NCBI GenBank assembly: GCA_022495005.1
Contig: JAGYXB010000662.1
Location: 310,001 to 374,000, forward strand
Direction: 5' to 3'
DNA from: Rhyacophila brunnea
Lineage: Eukaryota > Arthropoda > Insecta > Trichoptera > Rhyacophilidae
Length of the DNA: 64,000 bases
Shown: one piece after another, positions 36,801 through 48,660 of the stretch
How positions within the stretch are numbered: the first letter of the stretch is position 1
Layout: every line of letters begins with the position of its first letter
Made by a program: the position numbers and the translations under genes
The notes under the pieces: generated by a model
What the model saw: the letters and a program-made list of their open reading frames with translations, nothing else
The model's database searches: none
Told to the model about the DNA's origin: nothing

Positions 36801-39800
36801 CTGTCAGTGATGCCTAGAATTTGTTGAATCTTGTTATGTTTGGCCCTGTCTGTAAGGATAACACCTGGTGACATCACTATAATCATAAGCTTTTGATGAG
36901 CCGGCAACATGACACACATAGATGATCAAGCACTTCATTTTCAGTGAGCCAAAAGGCAAACAAAGTGCGAAAAACTATTACTTCAGCGGTTTGATGGTAC
37001 TCAGAGAGTCATCAACCCAGGAAGAAGAGCAGAAGACTGGTAGAATGGAGGCATCGGTTTGACGCGGCCAGAGTTCACCCCAGGCTGTAATTGTATAAAC
37101 AAAGTGGACCTCACAAAGACTAGTGGACTAGTGAATCAACCACTAGAGTGAAATCGATACAATGGTCCAATAATTGTTTATGACCATGAACTTTTTATAT
37201 TGGAATAATGTTTGTATATTTATAACTTTTACAATTTCATATACCCTAAGCATGTTTTCATGCATGGTAATAATATCAATGAAATATGCAACAAACAGGT
37301 TACCGCATTGCATTCAAGGATAACCAATAACTAAGTAGTTACTATTGTAATATTATAATTTTGATTCTGTGAAAAATATAAAATACTATACGCCAAATTA
37401 CTAGAATTTTGAAGGATGGAAGATGAAAAAATGTTCATGTACCTACCTGTTTTTTTTCAGAAATACTATAAATATTTCTCCTTTATACTATAATCAGCAT
37501 AGATAAAGATGGCAACACTGCAAGGAGGTACAATTTACAGATGGAATTTTTTACCAGTCAGCTCTTAGCAAAATGAGACATCACATAACACAATGAATAT
37601 GAATATGCATGAAATGATAAAAGGAGCAGAAGAAATTTATCATCACAATTCTCAGATATAGATATAACATACGAGGGTGGGTCAATAAGTCCTTAGAAAA
37701 GCCGACAGGTGGCGCGACTAGTACTGTAAGCGGTTTGTTTTCATGCAGCGGCACTACCGATTCAGTATGCTGCGAAGTTTCAATCAGATTGGTCGGGTTG
37801 TTGTGTGTTTCTCGTACATTTAAAAATAAAATTTGCTTGTGGAAAATGGAAAATGGAGAAAATTTAGTTTAGAGCTGTTATTAAACATTTTAATATAAAA
37901 GGGTTAACAGCAAAGGAAATAAAAAATGAGTTGGATTTAGTTCACGGCATATCTGCTCCTTCACTTGCAACTATTTATAACTGGTTAAATGAATTTAAAC
38001 GTGGTCGTACATCAACAAAGGATGAACCACGCTCAGGGCGTCCTGTAGAGGTGACTACACCAGAAATGATCAATAAAATCCACGATATGGTGTTAAGTGA
38101 CCGAAGATTAAAGTTGAGTGAGATAATTGAGGTTACAGGGATCTCAAAAGGTAGCGTCATTTCTATTTTGCATGACAAATTGGGCATGAAAAATATTTCT
38201 GCAAGATGGGTGCCGCGTTTGCTCACAGTCGACAATAAACGCAATAGGGTGGTGGCCTCTAAAGCCCTGTTATCGCTCATGCAACGCAATCCGGATGAAT
38301 TTTTTCGTCGCTTTGTATTTGTAGATGAAACATGGATACACCACTATACTCCCGAGACGAAAGAACAGTCAAAGCAGTGGATTGTGAAAGGCGAACCATG
38401 TCCAAAGAAGGCGAAAACCGTAAAATCAGCTGGTAAGGTTATGGCTACTGTATTTTGGGATGCACGTGGAATTATTTTCGTTGACTATTTGGAAAAAGGA
38501 AAAAACAATAACAGGGGATTATTATGCATCTTTATTGGACCAGCTAAAAAACAAAATTGAAGAAAAACGGCCTCATTTAAACAGGAAAAAAATCCTCTTT
38601 CATCAGGACAATGCCGTGTTCACACATGTTTACGATCAATGGCTAAAATTGAAGAATTGAAGTTCGAATTGGTCGACCACCCACCGTATTCGCTAGATTT
38701 AGCCCCAGTGACTTTTTCCTTTTCCCAAACTTAAAAAAATGGCTAAGTGGACAACGTTTTTTTCAAATGAAGAAGTCATCGATCGGACAAATGCTTATTT
38801 TGAGGACCTTCCGAAAACTTATTTTTCTGACGGTTTAAAAAAAAATTGAGAAACGTCTAACCAAGTATATTGAGCTCCAAGGAGATTATGTTGAGAAATA
38901 AAAAATAAATACAAAAATAAAAACTGTTTTAATGCTTTTTTCTAAGGAATTATTGACCCACCCTCGTACCTTAATATGTAATCTGTGAGAACAATAATTG
39001 ACATGGTAGAAATGGTAAATAATCATTTCTGTTGCATCTGTCGCAAGACTTTTTAAAGGACCAATCATTAGTAGGTATATTAGGAATATATTATACTCAA
39101 CATTATGGATAGTTGGGTATTTCCCGAGAAAATCTCAATCTCGCGATTCGGGATTTACGGAAAAGAATTCTTGAGATATCGGGAAATTTAAAAAAACCTG
39201 TAAAAATCCTAAAATCAGTGTAGAAACAGTCGAATTCAAAAAAAATATGATTTTGAAGTTATACTTCTTTAGGCGCATTTGGGAAAACAGATCAGAATGT
39301 ATTTTTGGCGTGTGATGAAGTTTTGCCCGGCGATGCAACATAATTTATTTTGCGCAGCGACGTTCGGGCGTTCCAAATAATGTTGCAACTTTTATTATGA
39401 TTATTCATTAAGATTTGAGGCTATATTTATGTAAGTATTATTTATGAGTAAAATTATATATCGATAAATAAATAAACTTTGTGAATTTGTGAGTTGGCAA
39501 ATAATTCAAAAAATGGTATGTTGCAAATTTACAATATTTAGACACTTCATACACAAAAATACATATTTTTACAGTTTAGGATAATATTTGTCGCATATCC
39601 CATGTCAATTTATTTATTAGCGGTTTATAATAATCGAAGACAATAATAATTATTATGTTTCATCACAAAAGCCAAAATCACGTTTTAGTTAAACCATTAA
39701 ACAGGCCGTTTTACTTTTGATTTGTAATAAATTATTATTGTTAGCGAAAACAGTTGTACAGTCATCTGTTTAAGCAAAGATGTTCGAAATAGCGGTTTGC

Positions 39801-42800
39801 TCAAGGCCTGAACAAAAACGATGCATGAGTGCGAGTGAGAAAGTATTCGGCACCCTTACAATCTCTGCGACAAGCGCTAGAGTAAGATAAAAGGTCTACG
39901 TATCTGTGAGCTAGTTTCCAAAAATATCGCCATCAAATCGGGGCGAAACGCTTCACATAGCGTCGATAACTTGCGAGCTAGTGTTGCTAAAATTGATATT
40001 TTTTGTGTTAAACATAAAGTCAGTGGTAAATATTTTTGGTTAATTAAGTAGAAAAGATGGTTCTGTGTTGTCTTAAAATGTGGTAGCAGTACTGATAAGC
40101 AAGAAGATGGTATTACGTTTCATAAGTAAGTTGATACATGTTCGTGATAATTTATTTGTATTTTATTATATATTTTAATATCAGTAACCTAGTATTTTTT
40201 TAAAATAACTTAAATTATGGATATATTTATCTAATGGTTGCATTTTGACCGCTTAAAAATACTATATAACGTAAAAAAATAGAAAATTATATTTTAATTC
40301 TGAGCGTCTAGTGCGAGCACTTTGGGCGAGCACTAGCGAAATGGTCTATAGTCTCGAACATTTGTAGACGAATGCGTTCGCTCGCCCACAAACCAAATGC
40401 AAGGCACGCGGCTTCATTTAGCAATGCAACGGGTGGCGTCTAGATGTATCTATAGTCTAAGGGTTTGCTAAATTTTTCAAACACAGATTTTGAGATTTTT
40501 TTCTTCCAAAGTAGGTACATTCTGCAATAATATTATTTATTTGCATACATAATATTTTTGCTGACGGTACCTATATCGATAAAATACCCTCGAGACCGAA
40601 ATATAATCATAACACGCCAATAAAATTTGATTTTTTATTATTTCATCATGGGCACTTCTGAATCGATAACCGCTGTATGGCAGTGGCGAAGGGTGACTTT
40701 TGGAAAGAGGTAGGCTGTGGAGTAACCACGCTTGTCAGATATATTTACGGGAAATAAGAAGATCAGTCGTTGAACATTGTGTTTTCTGTCCACTTTTTTC
40801 ATATATAAAATCTTTTTTTCATTGAATATTTGATAATAAAGAAATCCCGAATCCCGAGAAAAGATTATCGAGATCCGGGAATTCCTAAAATGTTAAAAAT
40901 TTCAATTATCGAGATTCAGAATGGAAAATCTCGAAAATTTCTCGAGAATTCTCGAAACCCAACTCTAATTATGGGTACCATATGGTGGAACCAAATACAC
41001 AAATTGATTGAAAAATTCCTTTGTGAAAGTTACTGATTTTCTATTGTTACTTCAAGGGGTGATTGAGTGACCTTTCACACGATATTAAGAATTCATTTGG
41101 TGCACTGTCTCACTCAATTATTATGCAATCATTAGGGATACCACCATGCCAGTCCTGTGTCTTAATTATTATGAAAATATTAGGTATATCTTATCACTTT
41201 TTTATAATAATGAATAAATGAGTGCTTAAACAAATAGATTTCTTCAACATAGTATGTGTGACATAATTGCAGTTAATGTAATTAATGAACGGAATTAATA
41301 GATGGACGCTTGAGCCATAATTCTATATAGCGCAAAACAAGCAGAATTAATTTTGGCAATCTATCAATTTTTATAAGACTTGATTCATAACCCAAGCTCA
41401 CATACACAACTTAATGGCAGCCGATAAAGATTATTTTGAATACATACAATAATTAATAATACTGGTAGTATCAGTGTTGGAGAGGGTATGAGACCTACTG
41501 GCACTAAGGCCCCGTCCAGCGTAGGCGCGTTCGGCGGAGCGTTGAGTATCACATGCGACTCAAACGTATAACCCAAAAAAGACATTGCCTACGAACATTT
41601 TAACACACGGTTATACGTTTGAGTTGCACGTGCCGCTCAACGCACAGCCGAACGCGCGTACGCTGGACGAACGCTAATGGCCCTATTCTAATAGGCGTGT
41701 TTACTGTTAAAACAAAATTTAGCACCCTCTTAAATGTGAGCGCAGATGATAAATTTCACGGTAAGCAGGCACAGGAGCGGCAAATTTGTTGTTATGTGAA
41801 CCCCTATATAATTTTGCATAGATAAATACTTGGCCGTACATGACAAATCAGTGCACAATACAAAAACACAATATTATTGTTTTAAAACAGATAAATCACG
41901 CCAGCAATAACAATGGAATAAATATATTATTAGTGTTACATAAAAAATATATATATATATTATTTTTATGGATAAGTATGAATTATTTTAATATGATAAG
42001 TGTAAATGTGATACAGCCTTGTGTTACAGCAGCCTACGTAAGTATTTTATAGATAAATTAGAGAAACTCTTTACACAGTAGCGGTCCATTGAAAGTAAAA
42101 TCAATTATACAATTAAATATTTCTCCATTTTCGATTCGTGAACAAGATACAATAAATTGCATGATAAATGACAAAACGCTGCAGTCATTATTAAGGAAGC
42201 ACATACTATAATAAAATGACACCCCTTATGTATAAGATCGGAACTGCAAAATGGTACTTTTCAGTAGTACGATTTTTATAAATTTTAATGACAGTATATT
42301 CTTTGTTATCCGCATATGAAATAAATATTATTTCGTAGTAATATTCACAAATTGTTGATAGATTCTCAAAAACAAACAAGAATCAGTCTTAAATAATTCA
42401 GGTTATCTGTAGCCCTCCTACCCATCATTAGCAAGCCCATAGTAATCGAGCATATAATACTTGAATAGCAAGCTCAAGTAGCGTTTTTGCAAAACTGGGA
42501 TAATTATGATTCAAGGTTTCTCGTTACCTAAATATCCATATAATCAGCGCAATGACGCTTATTTCTAAGCCCTCTCAAAGACGCATTGATGATTTTTTTC
42601 AATTGAATCTTTTATTATTAAACTTGGGGAGTATTTAGTGCAGATCTATCAATAAGATATCTTCTGAGTGAGGGCGCTGTATAACATTTGGCATATCCTT
42701 CAGTAGTTTTAAGATGTATATGTTTTACCGCCCGCTGTGATATTAAAATTGTGTGTACAAATAATTCAAATGTAACGCAAAAATGTGACCATTACTATTT

Positions 42801-45800
42801 TTCACATCATCACGACAACCACGGTGGCCGAGCGGTCTAAGAGGCTGCAGTAATTTTGAATTGATGTTCTGTTGGCGTGGGTTCGAATCCAACTTCCGAC
42901 AAATATTTTTATATTTTATTTTGTTACTAATATGTATTTCTTAAATTATTAATTTATATTTTTAACCAAATATACATTAAGAAGTGACTACTTTCGATTC
43001 GATAAACAAATGTTCAATACTCGACGCACTCAGAAAACAGGGAATCCCCGGGTGCTATATGAATATTGTCAATAATATATACAGTAGCGCAACAGCATCT
43101 GTCAATCTCCATAAACCATCGCGCAGATTTCCTATCAGCAAAGGAGTCCGACAAGGTAATACAATCTCACCTAAACTATTTACAGCTACCCTTGAAGACT
43201 TATTTAGGCAACTTGACTGGAATGGCAAAAGGGATCCCCATAAATGGAGAATACCTGAGTCATCTGCGCTTTGCCGATGACATAGTAATTTTCTCGCAAG
43301 ACTCAGAAGACCTCCAAAGCAGAATGCAGGAACTCGCTGAAGTAAGCAACACAGTAGGTTTAAAAACAAATGTAACAAAGATGAAAGTCATGTTCAACTG
43401 CTTTGCGGGCCAAAAGGAGATCCTCATCAATGGCACTCAGCTCGAACAGGTGAAAAGCTACATCTATCTGGGACAACAAGTGTCTATAGATGGATGTATA
43501 TATGGTGAAATTGTTCGCAGAGTAAAGCTAGGCTGGAGTGCTTTTGGCCGCCTGAATAATGTCTTCAAAAGTGACCTTCCACTGTGCCTAAAGCACAAAG
43601 TGTTCAACCACTGTGTGCTTCCCGTGATCACATATGCGTGTGAAACATGGACCCTAAGTAAAAGAGAGATCCAGAAACTTAAGAGTAGCGCAACGTGGTA
43701 TGAAGAGATGCATGCTGGGCATAACGCGAAAGGACAAAAAGAGGAATGAGTGGATAAGGAAGCAGACAAGGGTTTGCGATGTAATAGAGTTTATTAAAAG
43801 CCTTAAATAGAGATGGGCTGGACACAGCTCGAAGAAGAGACAATCGTTGGACAAATTTAGTCATCCAGTGGTATCCAAGAAGTACAAAACGTCCGCAAGC
43901 TAAACCTAGAGGCCGCTGGATCGATGAAACGATAAAGTTCTGCTGAAGTACGTGGCAACGCAATGCGCAGGACCGAGAGAAGTGGAAGCAACTTGAAGAG
44001 GCCTTCATCCAGCAGTGGATAGATTCAGGTTGATGATGATGGAAGTGAATACATGACTAAACAAATTGACGATAAAAAATATCTAAAATTGTGTATGGTT
44101 TAATGGAATAATTTTAGATATTTAATAAATAAATGAATATTCTTTGACTATTATCCAATATGACTTGGATTTAGGGTTTAATTTAATTTTAAAAAGTAAC
44201 AAACACTACTTACATCAGTGGTCGGTAACCTTTTGAGACTGAGTAAAAAAAAAAATTTTTGAAAAAATATTTGGTTAGTGAGTAGCTGTGTATGTATTTC
44301 CAAGTAGCTGAGTACCTCCGCTACATGGAAATACATTGGAATCTGGATATGTGTCTTCAATCCCTCTGACATTTACATGTTCCAATGTACTTCTGTGTAG
44401 CGGAGGTACTCATAAGGTTACTGATGATTTTACATAATAATTGTGTTTAAATTTGATAGCTGTACTGAGAATTTTTACTATATATCGCGCAAAAGACAGA
44501 AGATTTAATATACATAATGGAAAATATTTTGAAGAATGCAAAAAGGAAAGCCAACAACACGCGGTGTTCCCAAGCGGTCACCTATCCAAGTTTATACTGT
44601 GATGAGCTTAGTTCCAGGTTCGGACACTGGATGACTTATGTTGGTACATCTAGTAAGAGGCATAATTTGAAAATTAGATAAACCGCTGGGTCTGTAAGTC
44701 TAATTAACGCAATGCAACATGATTGTATACTTGATCCCAACTGAGAGATTAAGCATTGTAATATATCGAGATGACACTTTTCAAGCTGTATGTATAAACA
44801 TGCTTTTTTTCAAATAAAAAAAATGATTTTCATCATGTAAAATGTACATAGATACCATGCATTAGTAAACAATGTCAAATAAACATCTATATGCAAGATA
44901 TGTTAGCCATACAATAGTTGATCACAAATGTGGGTAAGCTTTACCAGAAAAGGTTATAGACATCTGACAAAAATCTGTAAAGGTCAAATTACACAGGCAG
45001 ATTCTCACACGGATCGTCTGCGCTGATCACCCTCCATCTTCAAATGTCACTTTGGATCGTTCACTGGAGTTGTGTTAATAAGAGAACAATTCCCATTTTT
45101 CACTCACAACACATTCAAAGATCCGTTCAACGATTACCGTGTGTTGTTGGTAATCGTTTATCTAACCGTCATCAATTGTCGATTGAGTTATGTGCGAAAA
45201 ATAGGAATTATTCTGTTTTAGTCAGAGTCTAGGAAATGATCCAAAAAGATATTTCACGATTGGGTCGAACAATCAGCTTGAGAGTCATGCAGTGTAATTT
45301 GATCTTAAGAATCGCTTTTATTGCAATGTGGGCAGAATTCGTAAAATACTTACAATAAACATCCAGCATTGGACTACAGATGCAACAATTTTTCCATTGC
45401 TTTCATATCTATTTATCCGTGTATTATGAGAAAATAAATTTTGTTTTGGCAAATCAAATAGAATAAAAATGTATATAGGTACCTAACATGTAATTTTTTT
45501 TCACACTTTGTCTATATAATAACTATAATACATCAATGCAATCAAAGGATTGATACCAGTCTAACAACTGAATTAGTAAACATAACTCCGCTTCAGATAT
45601 AGAGGCCATAGTTTTTGAGATAACTTGGTGTTGAGGTCCTTTCCTGCTGGCTAAGATTTTTTTGCTTATATTTAAAAAATTGGTTCCGAGAGAACCGTGA
45701 TCTTTTTAGTAGGTACCTATGTGACTAATTACACCATTGTCTATTCTCTGATTATTGCATTCAAACACAGTATCAGATAGTTGGAGAAATCAATTATAAT

Positions 45801-46067
45801 GCAAAATAGGTATGTTAGGTAACAAGAATTTAAGAGATGTTTAATGTCCGGTACGCTATCACTGCGTAGACGTGATGTGAGCATTCGTCTGACAACTGTA
45901 TGGTCATTGTTGTTCATTTATACTTTATGGATACCTATAACACAACATCGAAACTTATTTTCTAAGAATATTTATCTTCATGTACCTGCTGGACTTTGCC
46001 TTGCATATGCAGCATCCTGTCAAAGACCGATAGACTCTTGGTTTATGAAATGAGAACATGATGACTC
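33804..46067 (-). CDS. SINHCAF: SINHCAF (FAM60A), SIN3-HDAC complex-associated factor, four coding exons
   Basis: SINHCAF is a nuclear subunit of the SIN3-HDAC1/2 co-repressor. Coding exons on the minus strand are 46059-45986, 35776-35623, 35324-34948 and 34245 to 33951 or 33804. Exon 1 encodes MFSFHKPRVYRS then GCCICKAK. Exon 2 joins in frame to give SSSSRFTDSRKYENDF, then EICNACVLLVKRFKRLP and W-x-H. Exon 3 opens VVDARAGP. Exons 3 and 4 join across FLDSAFWKR to CCGIVWKG and DTRFFKP. These blocks match the family in order, including the atypical Cys zinc-finger region (C16, C17, C19, C41, C53, C56). The C-terminus is longer than in vertebrates and has a Ser/Asp/Glu stretch, FSDNSSDSGYDESS, resembling a PEST region. 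Read through to the stop at 33804 the protein is 348 residues. However, a strong donor (AAC|GTAAGTGAG at 33951/33950) suggests splicing after about residue 300 to an unseen exon further left. Intron 1 is about 10 kb and filled with transposons. The splice acceptor CTTTTTTTCCAG at 46068 lies 8 bases before the ATG, so a 5' UTR exon exists upstream. Confidence 0.93.
34405..34478 (+). mobile_element. RTE-like 3' fragment in SINHCAF intron 3
   Basis: GGCGCCGTATGGTGTCCATA and the following 50 bases match the 3' end of the LINE fragment at 56600-56870 (CGCTGTGTGGTGTCCATATG). Confidence 0.5.
37672..38966 (+). mobile_element. mariner element, complete ends
   Basis: 1,295 bp, typical of mariner. The inverted ends start CGAGGGTGGGTCAATAA and are almost perfect (one mismatch in the first 20 or so), and TA is present on both sides (37670-37671 and 38967-38968). 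It lies in SINHCAF intron 1, in the opposite orientation to that gene. Confidence 0.95.
37846..38901 (+). pseudogene. mariner transposase, broken by frameshifts
   Basis: The N-terminal helix-turn-helix part reads LTAKEIKNELDLVHG and SLATIYNWLNEFKRGR. The DDD catalytic segments are visible as FVDETWIHHY, ILFHQDNA and HPPYSLDLAP. The longest open frame (37931-38560) begins inside the gene. The frame shifts near 37870, near 38490-38510 in an A-rich run, again after the third Asp motif and once more before the end. A full-length family member is about 345 residues. The element can no longer make its enzyme, although its ends are intact. Confidence 0.93.
40057..40126 (+). pseudogene. THAP zinc-finger N-terminus, frameshifted exon
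   Basis: An ATG begins MVLCCLK; after one extra base the frame continues CGSSTDKQEDGITFHK and meets a strong donor, GTAAGTTG. The C-x2-C, then FH, layout matches the start of THAP domains. The remaining C-x2-H and AVPTIF parts were not found downstream. Confidence 0.4.
40681..40733 (+). repeat. Fragment of the CAGTGGCGAAGGG hAT-type MITE
   Basis: Starts CAGTGGCGAAGGGTGA and contains GAGGTAGGCTGT, both words of the family, with an insertion between them. Only about 50 bases. Confidence 0.5.
41508..41685. mobile_element. Foldback MITE with GC-rich 60-bp arms
   Basis: Arms 41514-41573 and 41609-41670 are inverted copies (GTCCAGCGTAGGCGCGTTCG against GTCCAGCGTACGCGCGTTCG, and ACTCAAACGTATAACC in both), separated by about 35 bases. 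No ORF. It can form a long hairpin. Confidence 0.75.
42822..42903 (+). repeat. tRNA-like SINE head / tRNA pseudogene
   Basis: Perfect A box (TGGCCGAGCGGTC) and B box (GGTTCGAATCC) at normal spacing, as in a Ser/Leu-type tRNA. The acceptor ends do not pair and the anticodon arm is disrupted, so it is not a working tRNA. Confidence 0.65.
42990..44041 (+). pseudogene. RTE reverse transcriptase, 5'-truncated, with 3' tail
   Basis: RT segments in two frames: TTFDSINKCSILDALRKQGIP, RFPISKGVRQGNTISPKLF, then HLRFADDIVIFSQD with the catalytic FADD, SYIYLGQQVSIDG, and the C-terminal YACETWTLSKREIQKL. A frameshift near 43230 and stops after 43740 inactivate it. The 3' end has CATCCAGCAGTGGATAGATT and GATGATGATGG. 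It lies in SINHCAF intron 1, opposite to that gene. Confidence 0.92.
44216..44423. mobile_element. Short hAT-like foldback element
   Basis: Left end CAGTGGTCGGTAACCTTTTG and right end, reversed, CAGTAACCTTATGAG resemble hAT termini. The interior is itself an inverted repeat (GAGTACCTCCGCTACA / TGTAGCGGAGGTACTC). No 8-bp target duplication was found. Confidence 0.6.
44980..45306. mobile_element. 327-bp MITE with AAGRTCAAATTACAC ends
   Basis: The left end AAGGTCAAATTACAC is mirrored by the right end (reverse complement AAGATCAAATTACAC). Weaker inverted similarity extends inward. No ORF of note. Confidence 0.65.
45307..45985. other. SINHCAF intron 1, proximal part, no features
   Basis: AT-rich intron sequence next to the first coding exon; nothing else recognised. 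Confidence 0.5.
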
Positions 46068-46988
46068 CTGGAAAAAAAGAAAAAGTTTTTTAATTATTTC
46101 AAATATATACATAAGTATACAAATAAAACACTATTCATGAGAATAAGTTCATATAGGAAATTGGTAATGTGAATCACATGTTCGAAATATGTACCGAGGG
46201 TTGAAAGTAATTTTACGAGAACTGTCATGTACCTACCTATTATTTATTATCAACACATTGCACACAAAGACACATAATGGAGGTATGTCTAAATAAATGG
46301 GTATCACAACTAACACTGGGCCAGGATTGACAGCATAACGTTGTATAGCTATAATGGTATTAAAATTCCCATAAAGAGATCAAACTTGGTATAAAAGTTA
46401 ATGAAAGCAATGGTCCGGCTAATATTTGGCGAGAATCGCATCTATACAATTCTGATGCCCGTGTATACCGTCTGTTGGAGGGTGTGTGAGAAACAATCGT
46501 AAGGGAAGTCACCAAGAGAAATATTAATGAATTTATTATTCGACAAGTCGACAATTTAAAAATAGTTTGATATCAGACACAGTGTATTCACACAATTATG
46601 ATAAAGCATTTGACAATAATAACCAGTGGGGTATACGGATGCTAAAATAACGTTTTCGGAATGCACCGAATTCTAAATAAAACCAACATAAAATACGGTT
46701 ATTGGCGTAGCGGACGTTATTCGCGTTTAGTTTACATACATTATACGTCCCGACAAATCGTAACACCTGTAAAATATGATAAAATTTACAACTGTAGCTT
46801 GGGAGAAGCGCCAGACAGACTAGACGCCTTTGTAAAATGTTGTATTAAAATCTCTACGAACTTAACTATTAAGTGACAGCACTTTCAAATGAACAAAGAT
46901 TGAATCTACTTTGGCATTTAATACATTTACCATCATAAATTTACGTACAATTATGATATATTGGTTAATAAAGAAGCCGCGGACATAC

Positions 46989-47085
46989 CGTTTCGACGAA
47001 GGTGACGGCCGAATTTTGGATTGCAGGATATGAGTTATGTTATGAGGATTGAGCATCTACACTGCGCAAGCTTCTGTCAAATGTG
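46989..47085 (-). promoter_or_regulatory. Candidate 5' noncoding exon and start region of SINHCAF
   Basis: A small GC-richer, CpG-containing patch lies about 0.9 kb upstream of the SINHCAF coding start. On the minus strand it ends in a good donor (GAAACG|GTATGT, exon end 46989), which could pair with the acceptor at 46068. An initiator-like GCAGTGT lies near 47063. This is inference from splice consensus and composition; the exact transcription start is not determined. Confidence 0.35.
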
Positions 47086-47089
47086 TACA

Positions 47090-48655
47090 GTATTTTAATA
47101 TAAATATATTTTAAATACCAGAGATTTACGTATATATAATAAATTTTACAGTATTTAAAAATGTTCTGATATAAATAAGTAAATATTCCGATTTCACTCA
47201 CGTTTGTTAAATAAATATTTTTAAAAAGATCAATTTTGACCAAGAACATCCGGTAACAGGTAGATACAGTATTAATAATTAAAACAAAAATAATCTATTT
47301 TTTTGTAGGTACCTAATAAAATATTTGTTGAAAAAAAACTACATTGTTATTAATTTAATTGCATTATTACTGATTTTATTGTTTAATAAAATAATGGTAA
47401 CTACAGTAGGTATTAAAATTGACGTATAGGCAAGTGTAAAACCATGACCCTCCCTTTCGGAGTTTTGGCGCGTTCATAAAATATCATAAAATAAGTAAAC
47501 TAGAAAAGGACCCAAAATAAAAGGGTTGTAACTAGGTTGTAAGGTGCTTTTCATCAAAAACTTTGTTATAAAGACCAAAGATTATTTTTTAATTATAAAA
47601 AATCATTTGAATTGAAAAATGGGATTTTTTAACTGTCTCTTTTTGGTCTACCTAGATAATATATCGAAATTGAAAGGTGACTGAGAAAGAAAAGAACAAG
47701 TTTTAACAATAATATTAAAACATATAGGTACTGGTACTAGTAATAAAAAAAGGAACATCTTTTGTAGTTTTTTGTGATAAACGTACAATAAATATATGTA
47801 TTGGTACCTACGCGGTCAAATAAATGAAAATTAAAAAAGTGTTTAGTTATAAAAAAAATAACTAGGTAGTATGTACCTAGTAACCTACTATTTCGTTCAA
47901 AACTCTGGTAAATTAGCGAAACACGTACCGACTATTTTTATAATTATAATTATGGTGAACAAATAGATCGACAACCGTTCACCCTCTTTAGTGGTTGGTG
48001 AAAAAGTAAAACGATACCTAGTGATTGATAAAAATAATAAATATCTATATTTTGATGATGAACACTTGCTCAACCTATTAGTCCATACCTTGACTCACAC
48101 ACAAATTGAAAAACAATATGTGTACTTGCCAGACCCAGGATTCGAACCTGAGACCCATGGCGTGATAATCCGACGCTTAAGCCGTGCGGCCACCATGTAT
48201 ACCCACGTGCTAATGTTTTGAGGGCTTATGCCATATTGGTTTGCCTAAACTAAAACCCATCGCGCCAAGATAGGTAGGTACCTACCTACCTAAATAGCAT
48301 TTTTACTTTTCGGTGTATTTTCTCAATCATTTGACATGTTTTTGTTTTTGGTACATAACGACAATGGGCAGCACTGACCATAGATAATATACACTTATCC
48401 CAGTTGGCATTCATATCGCACCTTGGTGCCTGACGTTAATTTGTTCTATGAAATCTTAGAAAATAGTATTTCCGCACAAATGTTGTGTTTCGGACCCTGT
48501 GCGAACATTTATCTCTTTATTATAAATTATTTGTTTTTCATTTTATAACACGGTTGCAGGAAAATGTGGTATATTGCATCGTAAAAGCTTTCTTAACTGC
48601 AATATGTCAAAGGAGTAGTTTTTCTGTTCATTACTGTATTTACATATATTTTTTA
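47090..48655. other. Intergenic region between divergent SINHCAF and EDEM3
   Basis: Apart from the SINE at 47985-48212 I see AT-rich sequence. The EDEM3 promoter should lie in its right part, perhaps around 48420-48620, but no core element is convincing. Confidence 0.4.
47985..48212 (-). repeat. tRNA-derived SINE, family with GGTATGGACTAATAGG body
   Basis: The minus strand has A box TGGCCGCACGGC and a perfect B box GGTTCGAATCC, then a body with GGTATGGACTAATAGGTTGA. The same body occurs in the copy at 49945-50130. Confidence 0.75.
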
Positions 48656-48660
48656 GCATA

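Larger units (their letters stand above)
39111..40964. mobile_element. 1.85-kb inverted-repeat element containing a THAP-like exon
   Basis: The ends share AGTTGGGT then CGAGAA in opposite orientation. The match continues, imperfectly, for more than 100 bases of TCTCGA/CCCGA-rich sequence. ATTATGG occurs just outside both ends (left about 39103, right about 40969), hinting at a target duplication. The interior has a THAP-like start at 40057. P-type elements carry THAP domains, but the assignment is tentative. Confidence 0.55.

Noticed and set aside
42822..42903. Functional tRNA gene
   Set aside because: A and B boxes are perfect, but the acceptor stem does not pair and the anticodon arm is disrupted; better explained as a SINE head.
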